A DNA stretch of 64,000 nt from Rhodomyrtus psidioides. Its lineage: Eukaryota > Streptophyta > Magnoliopsida > Myrtales > Myrtaceae. The stretch is taken from assembly GCA_021437785.1 (NCBI GenBank), contig JAILYB010000160.1, positions 1,302,001 to 1,366,000 of the forward strand, written 5' to 3'. The notes beneath the pieces are model-generated. The model was not told where the DNA came from and searched no databases. It worked only from the letters and a program-made list of their open reading frames with translations. Numbering within the stretch: position 1 is the stretch's first letter; every line of letters begins with the position of its first letter. Of this stretch, positions 1 to 11,644 are shown one piece after another. The position numbers were made by a program, and so were the translations under genes.

Positions 1-804
1 TGGCCAAGGCTCATCCCGGGCGTTTCGAACCCCGACCGTTCTTAAAAATGACGATTTCATCCTTTGGGCAAATCGTCTTCCAAAAATTGGAGAAAAATCA
101 AGAAATTCCAAAAAATTCTCAAAAATGGGAAATGGCCACAATCAACTGGCCATGGAATATTTTGGGTAATTCGGTATCCAAGTCTTCCAAAAATTGACGA
201 TTTTACCCTTCGGGCTAAATCGCCTCCAAATCCTCCCATTTTACCCCGGTCCGAAATCATACCTTTCATAAGCCCTTATGGCTATGCTAGGAGGCCATTG
301 ACTGGAATTGATGTGCATCGATGAGATGTATTTATGCACTTGATTGCGCTTTCATTTAAATTGATTGTGATTGATAGGAATAGTCTTCCAATCTGCATGA
401 AACCCTTAACCAAACCTACCCCACCTAAAATTGCGCCTGCATGAATTCTCAGCTAGGAAATCACCCGCGTTAGGTACCGAAAGGGCGTTGGTAATGACAC
501 CGATGTAACCAAGTCCCCGAACCCAAAATCTCTGGTTCCGCAGAACTGATCGACTTCTCCCAATCGGTCAGTAAGGTTTCCGGTCTACCCTCCAAGAAAG
601 ATCGGTGGCGACTCCAAATGCATGCACAAGTTGCACATGCCATCACGACCACACTAAGGTCGAAAGCGATCGACTCTTATCGTCGAATCCTTCTGAAAAA
701 ATACTCCCGCCGCGATTTGGTATGGGCCTGGGAGGGCTCGCGCCGATCCAAGACCCGCGATCGGTAATCCATTAGCCGCGTCCGCTTTCGGACGGGTCGC
801 GACA
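1..804 (+). mobile_element. 3' part of a Tat-like LTR (5' LTR of element 1)
   Basis: The stretch ends in GGTCGCGACA at 804, the terminal motif shared by all LTRs of this family in the window. Its last 340 bases match, in reverse complement, the LTR that starts at 45661 (subfamily 1). It contains the palindromic GACGATTT...AAATCGTC blocks typical of these LTRs (around 50-80 and 195-222). No primer binding site follows position 804, so the leader of the element is deleted. The LTR start lies outside the window. The short ORFs here have no protein likeness. Confidence 0.75.
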
Positions 805-1250
805 GTCACCTTCAATGTCAAAAGGACAATCTTCGAAATCATCCCTCTGTGAGATTTCAAAATTTACTGGTTTGATCTTTCTGCAGGATGCCTGGAGCTC
901 CCAGGTCCCAGAATGTCTCCTCCCATGTCAAAAGGACAATGTTTGAAATTATCTCCCTGTGTGAGATCCCAGTGTTACAGGTTGGAAATTTCTGCAGGAT
1001 ACTTGGAGCTCCCAGGTCCCAGAATGTCACATTCAATGTCGAAAGGACAACATTCAAGATAGTCTTTCTGCGAGATCTCAAGTAGCCCCTAGATCCCAGA
1101 AGAATCTTATCAAAGTTTTTGCAAGTTTAAGTTTTCTGCAGGATACTTGGAATCCCCAAATCCCAGAATAACGCCTCGCGTGTCGAATGGACAATTTTCA
1201 GAATCAGCTTTCTGTGAGGTTCTAGGTAACCCATAAACCCAGAATAGCTC
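805..1250 (+). repeat. Tandem repeat of about 110-145 bp units, 3-4 copies
   Basis: Each unit has the shape: GTC...AATGTC(A/G)AAAGGACAA, then a GAGATC segment, then TTTCTGCAGGAT, then GGAGCTCCCAGGTCCCAGAAT. Units begin near 805, 914, 1025 and 1171, and the last is degenerate. A single copy of the same sequence occurs in reverse complement near 49840-49900 and 58095-58170 in the related elements. So this is an amplified segment of the element's own internal region. Confidence 0.75.
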
Positions 1251-1310
1251 ATGTGGTAAAGCCTAAAGGTTAGGCACACCTCATTTGTATAAATCCTAGT
1301 TAATTCCTTA

Positions 1311-2035
1311 GAATATAGGATCAAAATGTTCGACAATCCCTAAGAGACAGGGTACGTCATCCATAGGTTCCTAGCAGAAAGGAATCCTATTCCCGGCCTG
1401 ATCCCCCTGAAGGATCAAAATGTTCGACAATCCCTAAGAGACTGGGTGCGTCATCCATAGGTTCCTAGCAGAGAGGAATCCTATTCTCGGCCTGATCCCC
1501 CTGAAGGATCAAAATGTCTGACAATCCCTAAGAGACTGGGTGCGTCATCCATAGGTTCCTAGCAGAAAAGGAGTCTTACTCATGGTCTGATCCACCATAC
1601 GGATCAAAATCCTTGACAATCCCTAAGAGACTGGGTGCGTCATCCATAGGTTCCTAGCAGAAAGGAGTCCTATTCATGGTCTGATCCACCATACAGATCA
1701 AAACCCCGACAATCCCTAAGAGACTGGGTGCGTCATCTATAGGTTCCTAGCAGAAAGGAGTCCTATTCATGGTCTGATCCACCATACGGATCAAAACCCC
1801 TGACAATCCCTAAAAGACTGGGTGCGTCATCCATAGGTTCCTAGTAGAGAGGAGTCCTATTCATGGTCTGATCCACCATACGGATCAAAACTTCTGACAA
1901 TCCCTAAGAGACTGGGTGCGTCATCCATAGGTTCCTAACAGAGATGAGTCCTATTCATGGTCTGATCCACCATACGGATCAAGACTTCTGACAATCCCTA
2001 AGAGACTGGGTGCGTCATTCACAGGTTCCTGTCAA
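1311..2035 (+). repeat. Tandem repeat of about 93 bp, 8 copies
   Basis: Eight units share GACAATCCCTAAGAGAC, GCGTCATCCATAGGTTCCTA, a GAGTCCTATTCATGGTCTGA segment and a CCATACGGATCAAAA link. Starts fall near 1331, 1423, 1515, 1615, 1708, 1801, 1895 and 1988. The sister elements carry one reverse-complement copy (about 48570-48690 and 57110-57230). The array sits just upstream of the polypurine tract, that is in the 3' untranslated region. Confidence 0.85.
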
Positions 2036-2362
2036 GTATAGGAATCTCATTCTGGTACGGCCTACCATACAAGCTAGAGTTTAACCGCCCTAGGATACTC
2101 AATAGACGAGTCCCTAGGTATTCACTTGAACTCACTATACACCGCGCATGCCGCACGAGCATCAGGAAGGTGACCAACAGGTAAATATCAGGTGGGTCTC
2201 TCTACTTTCTCTCTCACATCAGCAAAAGAATGAAGAGCAGAGCGTTCACCAGTGGGGCAAGAAAGATTGAGTGTCAAGATTCGTTTTTCTTTTCCCCAGT
2301 CGAGTCGGTCTAGATTCAGGTGTCACTTGTCTTTGAGAGAAACCTCTCACGAGATTCCTCTC

Positions 2363-2375
2363 AAAGAGGGGCAGC
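2363..2375 (+). other. Polypurine tract of Tat-like element 1
   Basis: AAAGAGGGGCAGC lies directly before the LTR start TGTTGACACC at 2376. The same arrangement occurs on the minus strand at 48276-48290 and 56810-56825. By position and composition this is the plus-strand primer site for reverse transcription. Confidence 0.8.
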
Positions 2376-5300
2376 TGTTGACACCTGATTTTTGACCTAG
2401 TCTTTTTCAATTTTATTTTTGAAAAATCATAAAAAAATCCATAAAAAGTCAAAAAATTACAAAATCAACTTTGGTGGCCTTGGCCAAGTCCAAGGAACCA
2501 TTCTTGACCAAAAAATAATTTTTCATATTTTTCACATTTTTTAGTATTTTTAGAAAATAGAAAAATACTAGAAAAATCAACAAAAATAGAATTTGAGGTC
2601 ACAAAAATATAGGAAAATAGTCAATATTTTTATTTTAAATCCCTTGTCATTTTGACCTCATCAAAAGTCGAAATTCAAGTTTAATTTTGTGTGTTTCTTT
2701 GTAACACACAGGGTTAAACTTGTCAAAAAATATGTTTTGAGTCTTTTTATTTGCAATCTTTTGCATTTTCCAAGTCTTGACGTTCATCTTGATTGTCCGA
2801 CATTTCAATTTGGTTCAATTGTGTGCCGATTTGATCAATTTTGGCTTTAGGGACCTAATTGCATAAAAAATCTTTTCATTTTAGTCTCTATTATGCCAAT
2901 TCCGAAATTAAACTTTTCTGAGGGACACCCATAGAACCCCAATGCTTCCTCCCTATAGTATTCGATCCCCTAAATCTAACGGTCAGTTCAATTGGGGTCG
3001 ATTCGTCCGTTAGGAGCCTCAATTTGACAAAAATCAATTTCGGATCTTGTCTTAGATTTGGGGCTTTTACACAAATTCAAATCAATTTAGCCCGAATTTA
3101 CATTTCCTAGATGAAATTTGTGCCGTAGAACCTGATTTTCAAGTCAATTTTACGGTATCTGCTCATCTTGGCACCCAATTTGAACAAAAATATTCAAACC
3201 GGGTCAACTGGGTCGGGTTGACCGACCCAGTCAACCCGTTGACCAAAATTGGTCAATTAGCAGAACATTCGGCTCTCCCTCTTCGCAAATGAACAAACAG
3301 AAAAGGATGGGGGAAGTCAGTTGAGTTGGGGCGATGATCAGTTGAAGAAGAGGAGATCAGTTGGAGGGGAGTTAGGGGAGTTGGTTGAGGGTGCTCGCCG
3401 AACGGACGCGAGAACAGAAACGAATGGGAGGCAGTTTTCTTGGCGGGGGAAAAAAGAACGAAAGGAGAGAGAGAGCCGCGGAGAGAAAGAGGAAGCTCAG
3501 AGAGAGAATGAACGGAGAGGGGGAGAGCTCGCAAAGAGAAGAAGGCAAAGCTCAGAGAGAGAATGAAAGGAGAGGGAGAGAGAGGGTCGTCCGCCATGGA
3601 AGAAGCTCGGTGGCCGAGAGCTTCAGAGGTTCGGCCAGCGCATCTAGAGCTTCGCCAAGCCATGCTGTCGCCATCTTCAACTTCGTCTCGACCTTGCGAA
3701 CACAATGAACTTGCTCGTTCGTCAGTTCATCGCGGAAACAGGTAAGTCAAGTCTCCAAGCTCGAGCTCGGCCTTTAATGGCAACTTGAGCTAGAGTCGTC
3801 CGTTGGCTGCGATTTTTGTTGCAATCTGTTCGTCTCGCATCCCTGAACATTTTCGCTTTTGATTGCATATCATTTCGACGCCTAAATCGCCGAGTCTGAC
3901 CTTCGACCACCCGAATCTGTCGAGAGCTCGACCCGAGCGAAACCGAAGCCTCGCAATGGCCGGGTAAGTCTTCCCGAACTCTTATGATACTCCTTGACTG
4001 ATTTGGTAGGATAGATCTCGTCAGGGAAGGTCGGAACGTTAGCTCGCCGGACATTAGCTCCGGCCTAGGTTGGCTAGTTGGTCAAACTTGAGTCTGCTAT
4101 GTTCATGATGATATATGTTATAGAGTTCCTCGGGCCGAGTTGAATGACGCTAATTTCGTCAGGTTTGGACGTCGGAAGGCCGAGATATGGCCTTCCGACG
4201 AGGCGCCGGCGAGACAGAGCCGGCGCCGGTCATCTTCTCCGATGGGTCGTTGACCGGTCAACGACGGTTGACCAAGTCAACGCCCACGTGGCGCTGACGT
4301 GGCGCCTACGTGGCAGCCACGTCAGCGCATTCGGTTAAAACCGAATAACAAAAAAACAAACTTGATCCGACGGTGGTAGACGTGCCACGTGTCGCGATCT
4401 CGTTTTTTTGAAAACAAAAATGATTTTCGAAAATAGAAAAATGCTGTGGATCGAACGGTCAGGATTTACTCTTGTCTTTCAATCGTGACCGTCGATTGCT
4501 CTGATTAAATCAGACCGTCCGTGCGTCGACATGTGGCACAATCAGAGCCCTCAATTCAAGCTTAGGCGGGAATTCGAATAACTGAGCGGGAAGGTGGAAA
4601 CGGCGTCGTTTTCGCGCCGGGCCGGGTCCGAGCCGGGCCGGTCGCCGTGGGCCGCGGGCCGGGTCACCCGACCCGGCCCGGATAACATTTTTTAAATAAA
4701 AAAAATTCGAAAATGATTTTAAAAATAAAAAAAATCAGAAAATGATTTTAAAAATCGAAAAAAAAAATCGGAAAAATTTCAGAAAATCCAAAAAAAATGC
4801 TAGAAAATGCCAGAAAATTCCAAAAAATGTGGAAAAATTTGTGAAAAAATCCTAGACACCCAGAAATCCCCAAATATCGAGGGTTGACCACAGACAACTG
4901 GTCAACCCTATTTTTGGGGTTTCTTATCCAATTTTTCGAGACTTGACGACATTACCCTTTAGGGGTAAGTCGCCTCTGATGTGCATGCTAGAAAAGGCCG
5001 ATAATGCCAAGGTGAGAATTAGAGTCGATTAGACGACCAATTCTTAGGTTTGGGTTTTCAAGTCCCGCCTCTTTTCTCAAAATGACGATTTTGCCCTTTA
5101 AAGGGAAAATCGTCTTTCTTGTCTCAATCGAGTTCTGAAAATTGCTTGAAGTTAGGGTTTGGGTCAGGTGGACGACCAACCCTAATATTTGAGATTTTCA
5201 GTTCTCATCATTGTCCAAAATGACGACTTTACCCCTCCAAGGGTAAAATCACTTGAAAATTCCAGAAAAATCCTGGAAATTCCCGAAAAATAGGAAATGG

Positions 5301-5991
5301 ATTGGATTGATGGCCAATCCTATTTCCATTGTCTTTTGACTTCCCAATTCGTCTAAAATGACAGATTTACCCTTTTAAAGGTAAATTTCCCCGAATCATT
5401 CAAAATTACGATTCTGCCCCTCATGGGCAAATCATGCCAAAATCATTCCTAAGCCTTGATTGATACTTCTCTAGGCTAATAGGGCCTCATTAGGGATACC
5501 ACGCTGATTTCATGTGTTTTATCCGTATTTACTGATTCCTTGATTTGTGCTATTACTTTTGATGATTGTGAGTGATAGGGTACCTATTCCCATCTGCATG
5601 AACTCCTAGATTTAGGGTTAATACCTCACTCATCTGTACGAAATCCTAGGATCAGATAAACCATTCAGCTTAGGTTCCGAAAGGGCGTCAACTCTGACAG
5701 TTGACGTAACTAAGTCCCCGAACCCACTTCTCTGGTTTCCGCAGAATCGAATAGACTACTCCCAACTATTCGATAGGGTTTTTCGATCGTACCCTCCACG
5801 AAACGATTGGTGGCGACTCCTTGGCATGTACACTCATCACATGTCACTAGACCGCACCGAAGGTCGACCACGTATATCCAGCAGTTGCGATTTGGGTAAT
5901 GGACCTTGGGAGAGGCCCGCGTCCGATCCAGCCAGCGATCGGGCGGCCCATTAGCCCGCTCCCGCTCCCGCCTCGGGAGAGGGTCGCGACA
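2376..5991 (+). mobile_element. 3' LTR of Tat-like element 1 (3.6 kb)
   Basis: It starts TGTTGACACC and ends GGTCGCGACA, so it has TG...CA ends. It is directly followed by a copia reverse transcriptase on the other strand (candidate target-site copy ATTAT at 5992-5996). Its last 340 bases match the LTRs at 53723 and 62278 (subfamily 2), not the LTR at 1-804, so the two LTRs of this element are mismatched. Inside are a purine-rich tract (3330-3600), two strong splice-donor-like sites (CAGGTAAGTC at about 3738 and GGGTAAGTC at about 3961) and a cluster of palindromes (4945-5440). ORFs at 3253-3708 are low-complexity and not credible genes. Confidence 0.85.
4945..5440. repeat. Array of short palindromes in the LTR
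   Basis: Five imperfect hairpins built on GACGATTTTACCC / GGGTAAAATCGTC occur near 4945, 5082, 5220, 5360 and 5405. The best, at 5082-5112, has arms GACGATTTTGCCCTTT and AAAGGGAAAATCGTC. Related hairpins sit in the LTRs at 45-225, 54265-54635 and 62820-63190. Confidence 0.7.
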
Positions 5992-6279
5992 ATTATGAAC
6001 ATCCATATGATGTAGGGATCAATTACGAATCGCTGCTATAGAGAAGATAGAGCGAACTGTAACCTACTTTGCCACCGGGGAGAAGGTCTCGTGATAATCA
6101 AAACCTTCGCATTGTGTAAATCCTTTCACTACTAAGCGGGCCTTATACCGTTCCACAGTTCCATCGGCTTTGAACTTAATCTTGTAAACCCATTTGCAGC
6201 CAATGGGTTTCCAATGTGGAGGTAACGGAACGATGTCCCATGTATGGTTGGCAACGAGAGCATCCAGTTCGGCCGCCAT
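5992..6279 (-). pseudogene. Ty1-copia reverse transcriptase, N-terminal fragment
   Basis: The reading gives the conserved copia RT start: NHTWDIVPLP, CKWVYKIKFKADGTVERYKA, RLVVKGF and FSPVAK. Two stops follow in frame, TAG at 6064-6066 (where most copies have a Met codon) and TGA at 6020-6022 (where most have Trp). The ORF is cut at MDVHN by the LTR that ends at 5991. The catalytic YVDD region would lie on the far side of the inserted element, outside the window. Confidence 0.9.
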
Positions 6280-6285
6280 GGCCTG

Positions 6286-6744
6286 TTACCAACGAGGAAC
6301 TCGAGATTCCATTTGATGTGATGATGGTTCTGTTTCCGCAAAAATTCGGCTAATGCTACACATGTATGTGGGAGATAGCCGATTAAAGGAAACATAAGAA
6401 GACACAGGGTATTGGATACCTGAAGAACGAGAAGTGGAACAAATATAGTCTTGCGTCCACGTGGGTGGTTTGATGATACGTCTAGAACGTCGAAGCTGCA
6501 CAGGGGGTAATTGGGACTCCGGTGAAGATTCCAATTGAGTAGTTGCTGATGGCGAAGGATCAGCTATCGGTGACTGGGGTATATCAGTCATAAGTGATGT
6601 AGTAGAAGCCGGTGAAGACGCCGATGTCTCAGACAATATAGGCGCTGGATGTAGAGTATCCTCCGGAATGGATATTGGAGAAACAAGTACATAGGGTGCT
6701 GAAAGATCTTCTTCCAATAAAGTCGGAGAGTCTAAAGAGGACAC
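6286..6744 (-). pseudogene. Ty1-copia integrase-RT linker region
   Basis: This Ser/Pro/Thr-rich segment ends with RRSRRIIKPPTWTQDYIC, the usual linker before the copia reverse transcriptase (typically R-R-S-x-R-x-x-x-P-P-W-x-x-D-Y). It continues the same element. A frame change separates it from the reverse transcriptase at 6279. Confidence 0.7.
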
Positions 6745-6812
6745 GGATGTAGCCGGTGAAGACGTCGCATCCCGAAAGGGAAATAAATCTTCATGGAAAA
6801 TGACATCCCTGC

Positions 6813-7698
6813 TTATAAAAAAATCTCAGTGGCAATATCCATAACTCTGTATCCTTTCTGCAGAGTAGGGTACCCCATGAAAACACATGGAGTAGCACGG
6901 GGAGCCATTTTGTCCCGAGGTCCCACAGTGTTGGCATAACATAAACATCCAAATACCCTCAGATGATCAATCGATGGTGTGGTACCATGAAGTAGTTCAT
7001 ACGGAGTTCTACCTGCAAGAATTCTACTCGGCATGTGATTAATCAAATAGGTGACAGTGACCACACAATCGCCCCAAAATTTCTCAGGAATGGAGGCTTG
7101 ATATTTGAGTGCTCTTGCGACCTCTAAGAGATGTCCATGTTTTCGTTTCACAATACCGTTATGTTGTGGGGTATAGGTGCAAGAGGTTTCATGGATAATG
7201 CCATGTGAGACAAAGAGAGACTGACAATCTTTAGAAAGAAATTCACGTCCATTATCTGTCCGAATTTTTTTGACAGATGTATCAAATTGAGTTTAGACTA
7301 TAGAGAGAAAATTCGCCAAGTGAGAGTAAGTCTGACTTTTGGAATGCATGAGAAAAACCCAGGTGGCACGAGTAAAATCATCAACAATTATGAGGAAACA
7401 AACGGGAACCGTCACGATGAGGAGTGTGATAAGGTCCCCAAATGTCCACATGCAATAACAAGAAAGAGCGATTTACGCGAGATGTGCTCATAGGCAAAGA
7501 TGGTATGGATTGTTTAGCCAATGGACATATGAAACATTTTAGATGAGGATAACGTGCACTATGGCCCAATCGTTGATGTAAAAGTAGATTCTTATTTCTT
7601 GAAATTGCATTACAAGAAATGCTATTATTGGGAAAATCTAAATCTCCAAGGAAATCAATCCAAAAAAATAACCCGTCTGTGACTCTACCCAAGCCCAT
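6813..7698 (-). pseudogene. int: Ty1-copia GAG-pre-integrase and integrase, broken
   Basis: At the N-terminal end an HHCC zinc-binding pattern is visible (HQRLGH...CFIC), then the core start HVDIWGPYHTPHRDGSR. In the core I read DDFTRATWVFLM, IRTDNGREF near 7252-7262 and TPQHNGIVKRKH near 7140-7165. The catalytic triad of copia integrases is D, D, E, with the E in the usual NGVVERK motif. Here that codon (7146-7148) reads AAA, lysine, so the enzyme would be inactive even if read through. A TAA stop also lies between the two aspartates and there are frame changes near 7381. The C-terminal part continues to PCVFMGYPTLQKGYRV. Confidence 0.85.
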
Positions 7699-7950
7699 CG
7701 GTTTGCCAGTCGTAGGGTCCTGAAAGAAGCAATTGTCTGAATTGAAAATGACATTGCGGGAATTATCTCTGCATACCTTGAAACGGAAAGGAGATTGAAC
7801 TCAAATTTAGGAATATATATAACATTGTAAAGCACAAAATTTGGGCTAAGAGGAACAGTGCCGATTTTAGTAACCTGAGTAGTATTTCCATTTGGGAAGC
7901 GTACTGATATAGGAAAATTTGAGTGATCATGAATATGAGAAAATAAGGTC

Positions 7951-9504
7951 TTAGTGCAAACTATGGTCACTAGCACCTGAATCGATTATCCATGCATTAG
8001 CCGAAATAGATTTTGCTTGCGATAGAAGGGTACCTGAGAAGTCTGCGCTGTCATCAGTAGGCTTTAATTGGCTCAGCATTTTCACAATATGTTGATATTG
8101 TTCCTGAGTAATTGTGGAGTTCCTTCCATCAATATTTTTTGTGAAGACCTGAAATACATAGACTTCTTTGTCCCTTTTTTCACGATCACTAGGCCGCCCA
8201 TGTAATTTCCAACATGTCTCTATGGTGTGATGTGGTCGTTTGCAATATTCACAATATTTATTTTTTGTTTTGGAAAAATTGCCACTGACCTTGCCAGAAG
8301 ATACTGAAGGATGAGAGCCGTTCGATCCTTTAAAATGCGCAGCTGACGTGGCACGATCATGGCCACTCGATCCGGTCGGTGGGGTGGACAAAGAAGAGCC
8401 GTCAGATCTCCACTTGGTACTCTGTCCGTCGATCAGTAACCCATTAGGGTTGCCTCTCCATCCTTCGCCCACATTCTGGTTGCCTCTCCATCTTTCGCCC
8501 ACATTCTGGAAAACTTCGCTTCCTTGCTCGCGCGACGCAGAGAAGGCATTTGAGCACCAGATGGCCTGATTTTCTCCTGGGACGTTGTGAGGTGAGAAGG
8601 CCGAGAGGGCAACTCCCTCACCGGCTCGGGTGGGTGCCGTCACCGCCAATCACTGGCTTTCTTCTTGCACTGCCAGTTGGTAAATTCGCCCAAGAGAGGG
8701 CGCGGGTTCCAATGCCAGAATCTGTGTTCGAAAAGAAAGGAAGTCGTCGTTGAGGACAAGCAGGAAACGAGTGGCCTTCTCTCGATCTCGAATAGCTTGA
8801 TACTGGCAGAACGTTTCCTCCGAGCCTTCGAGCCGTTCTTCAGCGCCCACTATTTCGTTCCACAACACCGAGAGGCGATTGAACACTGATGTCACGGATC
8901 GGCTTCCCTGTTTCAATTCTGAAAAGGTTTGTGTGAGGTAAAACAATTTTGCCCTATCTAATTTACCATACATTTCACGTATGTTGTTCCACATGATTTG
9001 GGCGTCTTCTGTGGGAGGTAATCCGGTGGCTATCTCGGCTGTGAGGTAGTTCTCGATCCATTGTCGTACGAGCTGATTGCACTGTCGCCAATGTCGACGC
9101 AATCGCTCGTCGGATGGAATTGGGACGGCCCCATCTAAGAACCCGTCTTTGTCTTTGGTAACCAAAGCTCGCCATAAATCTCTTGCCCATGTCGAGTAGC
9201 CCTCGGATCCGGCGAGTTGAAGTGTGATAAGACGTAACTCCGGCCCATCTGCTGGTGAGGTATACAGTGGATCCCCTATCTCCGGTCTGCCGCCGCCGAT
9301 TCCAATCTGGTATGGATAGGCGGCTTGGAAATCGGGTGGGGGAACCGTGTTGAGATTTGACTCGATCCCTGGTTGGCCCGATTCGGATGTTTGTCCTGGA
9401 TACCCCACAAATGTGACATTGAGCACCGAGACTGGGCTTGCCCCGATTGTTGCTGGCGAGCTCGTCTGACCCATTTCCGTGGCAACAGGCAATGATGACC
9501 CCAA
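7951..9504 (-). pseudogene. gag: Ty1-copia gag and start of protease, broken
   Basis: The minus-strand frame from 9504 gives a Gag of the plant copia type (capsid-like helical region with SEGYSTWARDLWRALVTKD and LFYLTQTFSELKQGSRSV). An in-frame TGA at 8650-8652 interrupts it, after which the same frame continues. A CCHC zinc knuckle (CX2CX4HX4C, starting CEYCKRPHH) lies near 8212-8254, as expected for nucleocapsid RNA binding. It is followed by the aspartic protease motif WIIDSGASDH near 7962-7990. The frame stops at 7951, and the protease continues in another frame at 7638-7976 (VRFPNGNTTQV, YIPKFEFNLLSVSR). The start at 9504 is uncertain because the 5' end of the element is missing. Confidence 0.85.
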
Positions 9505-9599
9505 GAAGGTTGGCTGAATGGGACCATAGTACCACGTGCCTGATGATGTTGGAGCAGGTACCCACTAGATAGGCCATTCCCCTTTCCTTATTTCTGTCC

Positions 9600-9995
9600 C
9601 TCTCCCTCCTCCTTCGCCTCCTCAACAGCTGCCTCCACACCGACCCTCCTCCTTGCCCTCCAAGTGCAAGCCTTCTGCGTCCACTACTGCCGCCTCCTCA
9701 CCCTCCTCCAGATTGGCGACGACCTTCTCTTTGACTTCGAGAGAGTCGGAATCGATAAGTTTGACGAAGACGGGCACAAGGCCTTGAGCGGATAGACAAA
9801 GAAATGGCGATAGCCGCGCTCAGGTTCAAGAGATTGACGGAGGCCTTTGGCGACGCGGGGTGTGCACTCGAGGGCAAGGGTAAGGGGGAGAGCCTCGCCG
9901 ATCTCCCCGAGCTCGTGGCGTCATTCCTCGAGAGGGAGGGGGTGATGAGAGGAGGAGAAGGAGAGGATGAGAAGGAGGAGATGAGGCGAGAAGAG
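9600..9995. pseudogene. GC-rich gene-like fragment(s), uncertain origin
   Basis: Composition and codon pattern differ from the AT-rich repeats around it. On the plus strand 9804-9995 reads FKRLTEAFGDAG then ESLADLPELVASFLERE and an acidic tail. This weakly recalls the N-terminus of the plant PDDEXK_6 (DUF506) family, but I am not sure. On the minus strand 9600-9770 reads LVPVFVKLIDSDSLEVKEK, which could be an armadillo-like helix pair, ending in a TGA. A homologous block in inverted orientation lies at 13611-13750 and ends at the same stop. Directly right, the copia LTR begins at 9996, so the fragment was split or flanked by insertions. Confidence 0.35.
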
Positions 9996-11269
9996 TGTTA
10001 GAGATATGCCATAAAGCAATTGTGTAATAGTCACATATTGGGTATATCCGTTGTACTTCTGATTTATTATCAATGGCAAAGACGTATTTATTCATTTGTC
10101 CAAATATAAATGAATAAAATCCATAAGATCAGTTGCAACCGAACCTATTCTTAAGACGTTGAGAAAATGTGTGACAGGTTTACGGTTAGACTGAATCTTT
10201 AAAACAGTTCCCGATCAATGGATTATTGAATGGATATCAATGATCCTGTTGAGGTCGGTATGTTCTTAACTTCATAATTAAGTATCATATACTTAAGGGA
10301 ATGACGAGTCACAAGTCATTGGATATTGCGATATCCGAGTTAGAACATAGGTGCTTGTATCGGACAAGTTCACTGAACGTGACACGTATTGAATGATTAG
10401 CGACATGGAAGCTTTTTGCGTGGTCAATGTCTAATCGTTCATGCTTTGGTCTTGTGTAAATAATCCTTAGACCTGAGGTACAGTGTTGACTTGTGTGATA
10501 AATGGCTATGGTTCACAAGTGCGCATATTGGCGGGTCGTTGATTCGTCTCTGTACTTGATGGTCGTAGTTCAGGCACATACGAAGTCACATGTGTACGCA
10601 ATATGGAATCTGTCTCCTTATTAATAAAGGTATGATGTCCTATGTGATCTAATTGTAACAATGCATTGAAATCCTCGGCCGGGGTTATGATTGAGAATGA
10701 AATGTTCATGTCTCATATAAATGCATGTCAAGTTATATTTGTACATATGATCGAATTGGTGGCTTGACAAATATTCCATGGCCTTTGTTCGATCGGGACA
10801 TAGTTAGACAGAAGGATTGAATTACACTGTAGCCAAAGCTGACAGGTTCATAATGTTCTTAAAAAGAATTCACACTGTCTGGGTAGCCATGACATATTGC
10901 TAGATGTCACTCGTGGCTTGTAAGACCTAAAGGATGATCGGGACAATCAATTCTCTTGGAAGTACTAATGTGTTAGTACATGTCTTACTGTCAGCTCGGT
11001 GATGAACCTAGGAATGTCACACACCTTAACCAATACATGACAACGCATTGTGGAAAGACGACATTGCAAATTTGTTTGCAATTATACCAATTAGTTGGGT
11101 TGAAATTAAATTAAATGAGATTTAATTTTATTTCTCTTTTTGGTCACTTGCACGTGTATATACGATGTACACGTATTCTCTACGTATTTGTACGTTATAC
11201 GTATTGTACGTTATACGTATTTTACTGTTTGGTAACCTCTTTTAACTCTTGTAATAATAATAATGGTTA

Positions 11270-11625
11270 TTATTATTTTTAACACATTTGTTAGTGCTAT
11301 TTTTTAAATAGCATTTTTGTATTGTAAAATGTTAGTGCTAATTATAAATTGTGAGTGCTATTGTTAGATAGCATTTATATTTGTTAGTGCTAATTTTAAA
11401 TGACATTTATTTATGATAAATTGTGAATGCTATTTTTAGATAGCATTTATAATTGTTAGTGCTATTTTTAAATAGCATTTTTGTATCATAAGATGTGAGT
11501 GCTATTTATAAATTGTGAGTGCTATTGTTAGTGCTATTTTTATATGGCATTTATTTATCATAAATTGTGAGTGCTATTTTTAGAAAGCATTTATTATATG
11601 TTAGTGCTATTTTATAATACAATTC
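11270..11625 (+). repeat. AT-rich tandem repeat in the copia LTR
   Basis: Repeated units of TTAGTGCTATTTTTAAATAG, CATTTTTGTATTGT and AATTGTGAGTGCTAT follow each other with variations of 35-60 bp. The same family of units occurs in reverse complement at 47220-47635, where more copies are present. Confidence 0.8.
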
Positions 11626-11644
11626 ATTGGAAGGTGTTTTTGGC

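Larger units (their letters stand above)
5992..9600 (-). mobile_element. Truncated Ty1-copia element, broken
   Basis: Read on the minus strand the order is gag, zinc knuckle, protease, GAG-pre-integrase, integrase, linker, reverse transcriptase, which is the Ty1-copia (Pseudoviridae) order. The element is cut off within reverse transcriptase at 5992 by the Tat-like LTR. At its 5' end it stops near 9530-9600 with no LTR or primer site. The reading frame is broken by stops and frameshifts in each domain, so it is dead. Confidence 0.9.

Noticed and set aside
3253..3708. Overlapping ORFs on both strands in the purine-rich part of the Tat-like LTR
   Set aside because: Low-complexity Arg/Glu or Ser/Leu runs from GAGA-rich DNA, with no protein family likeness.
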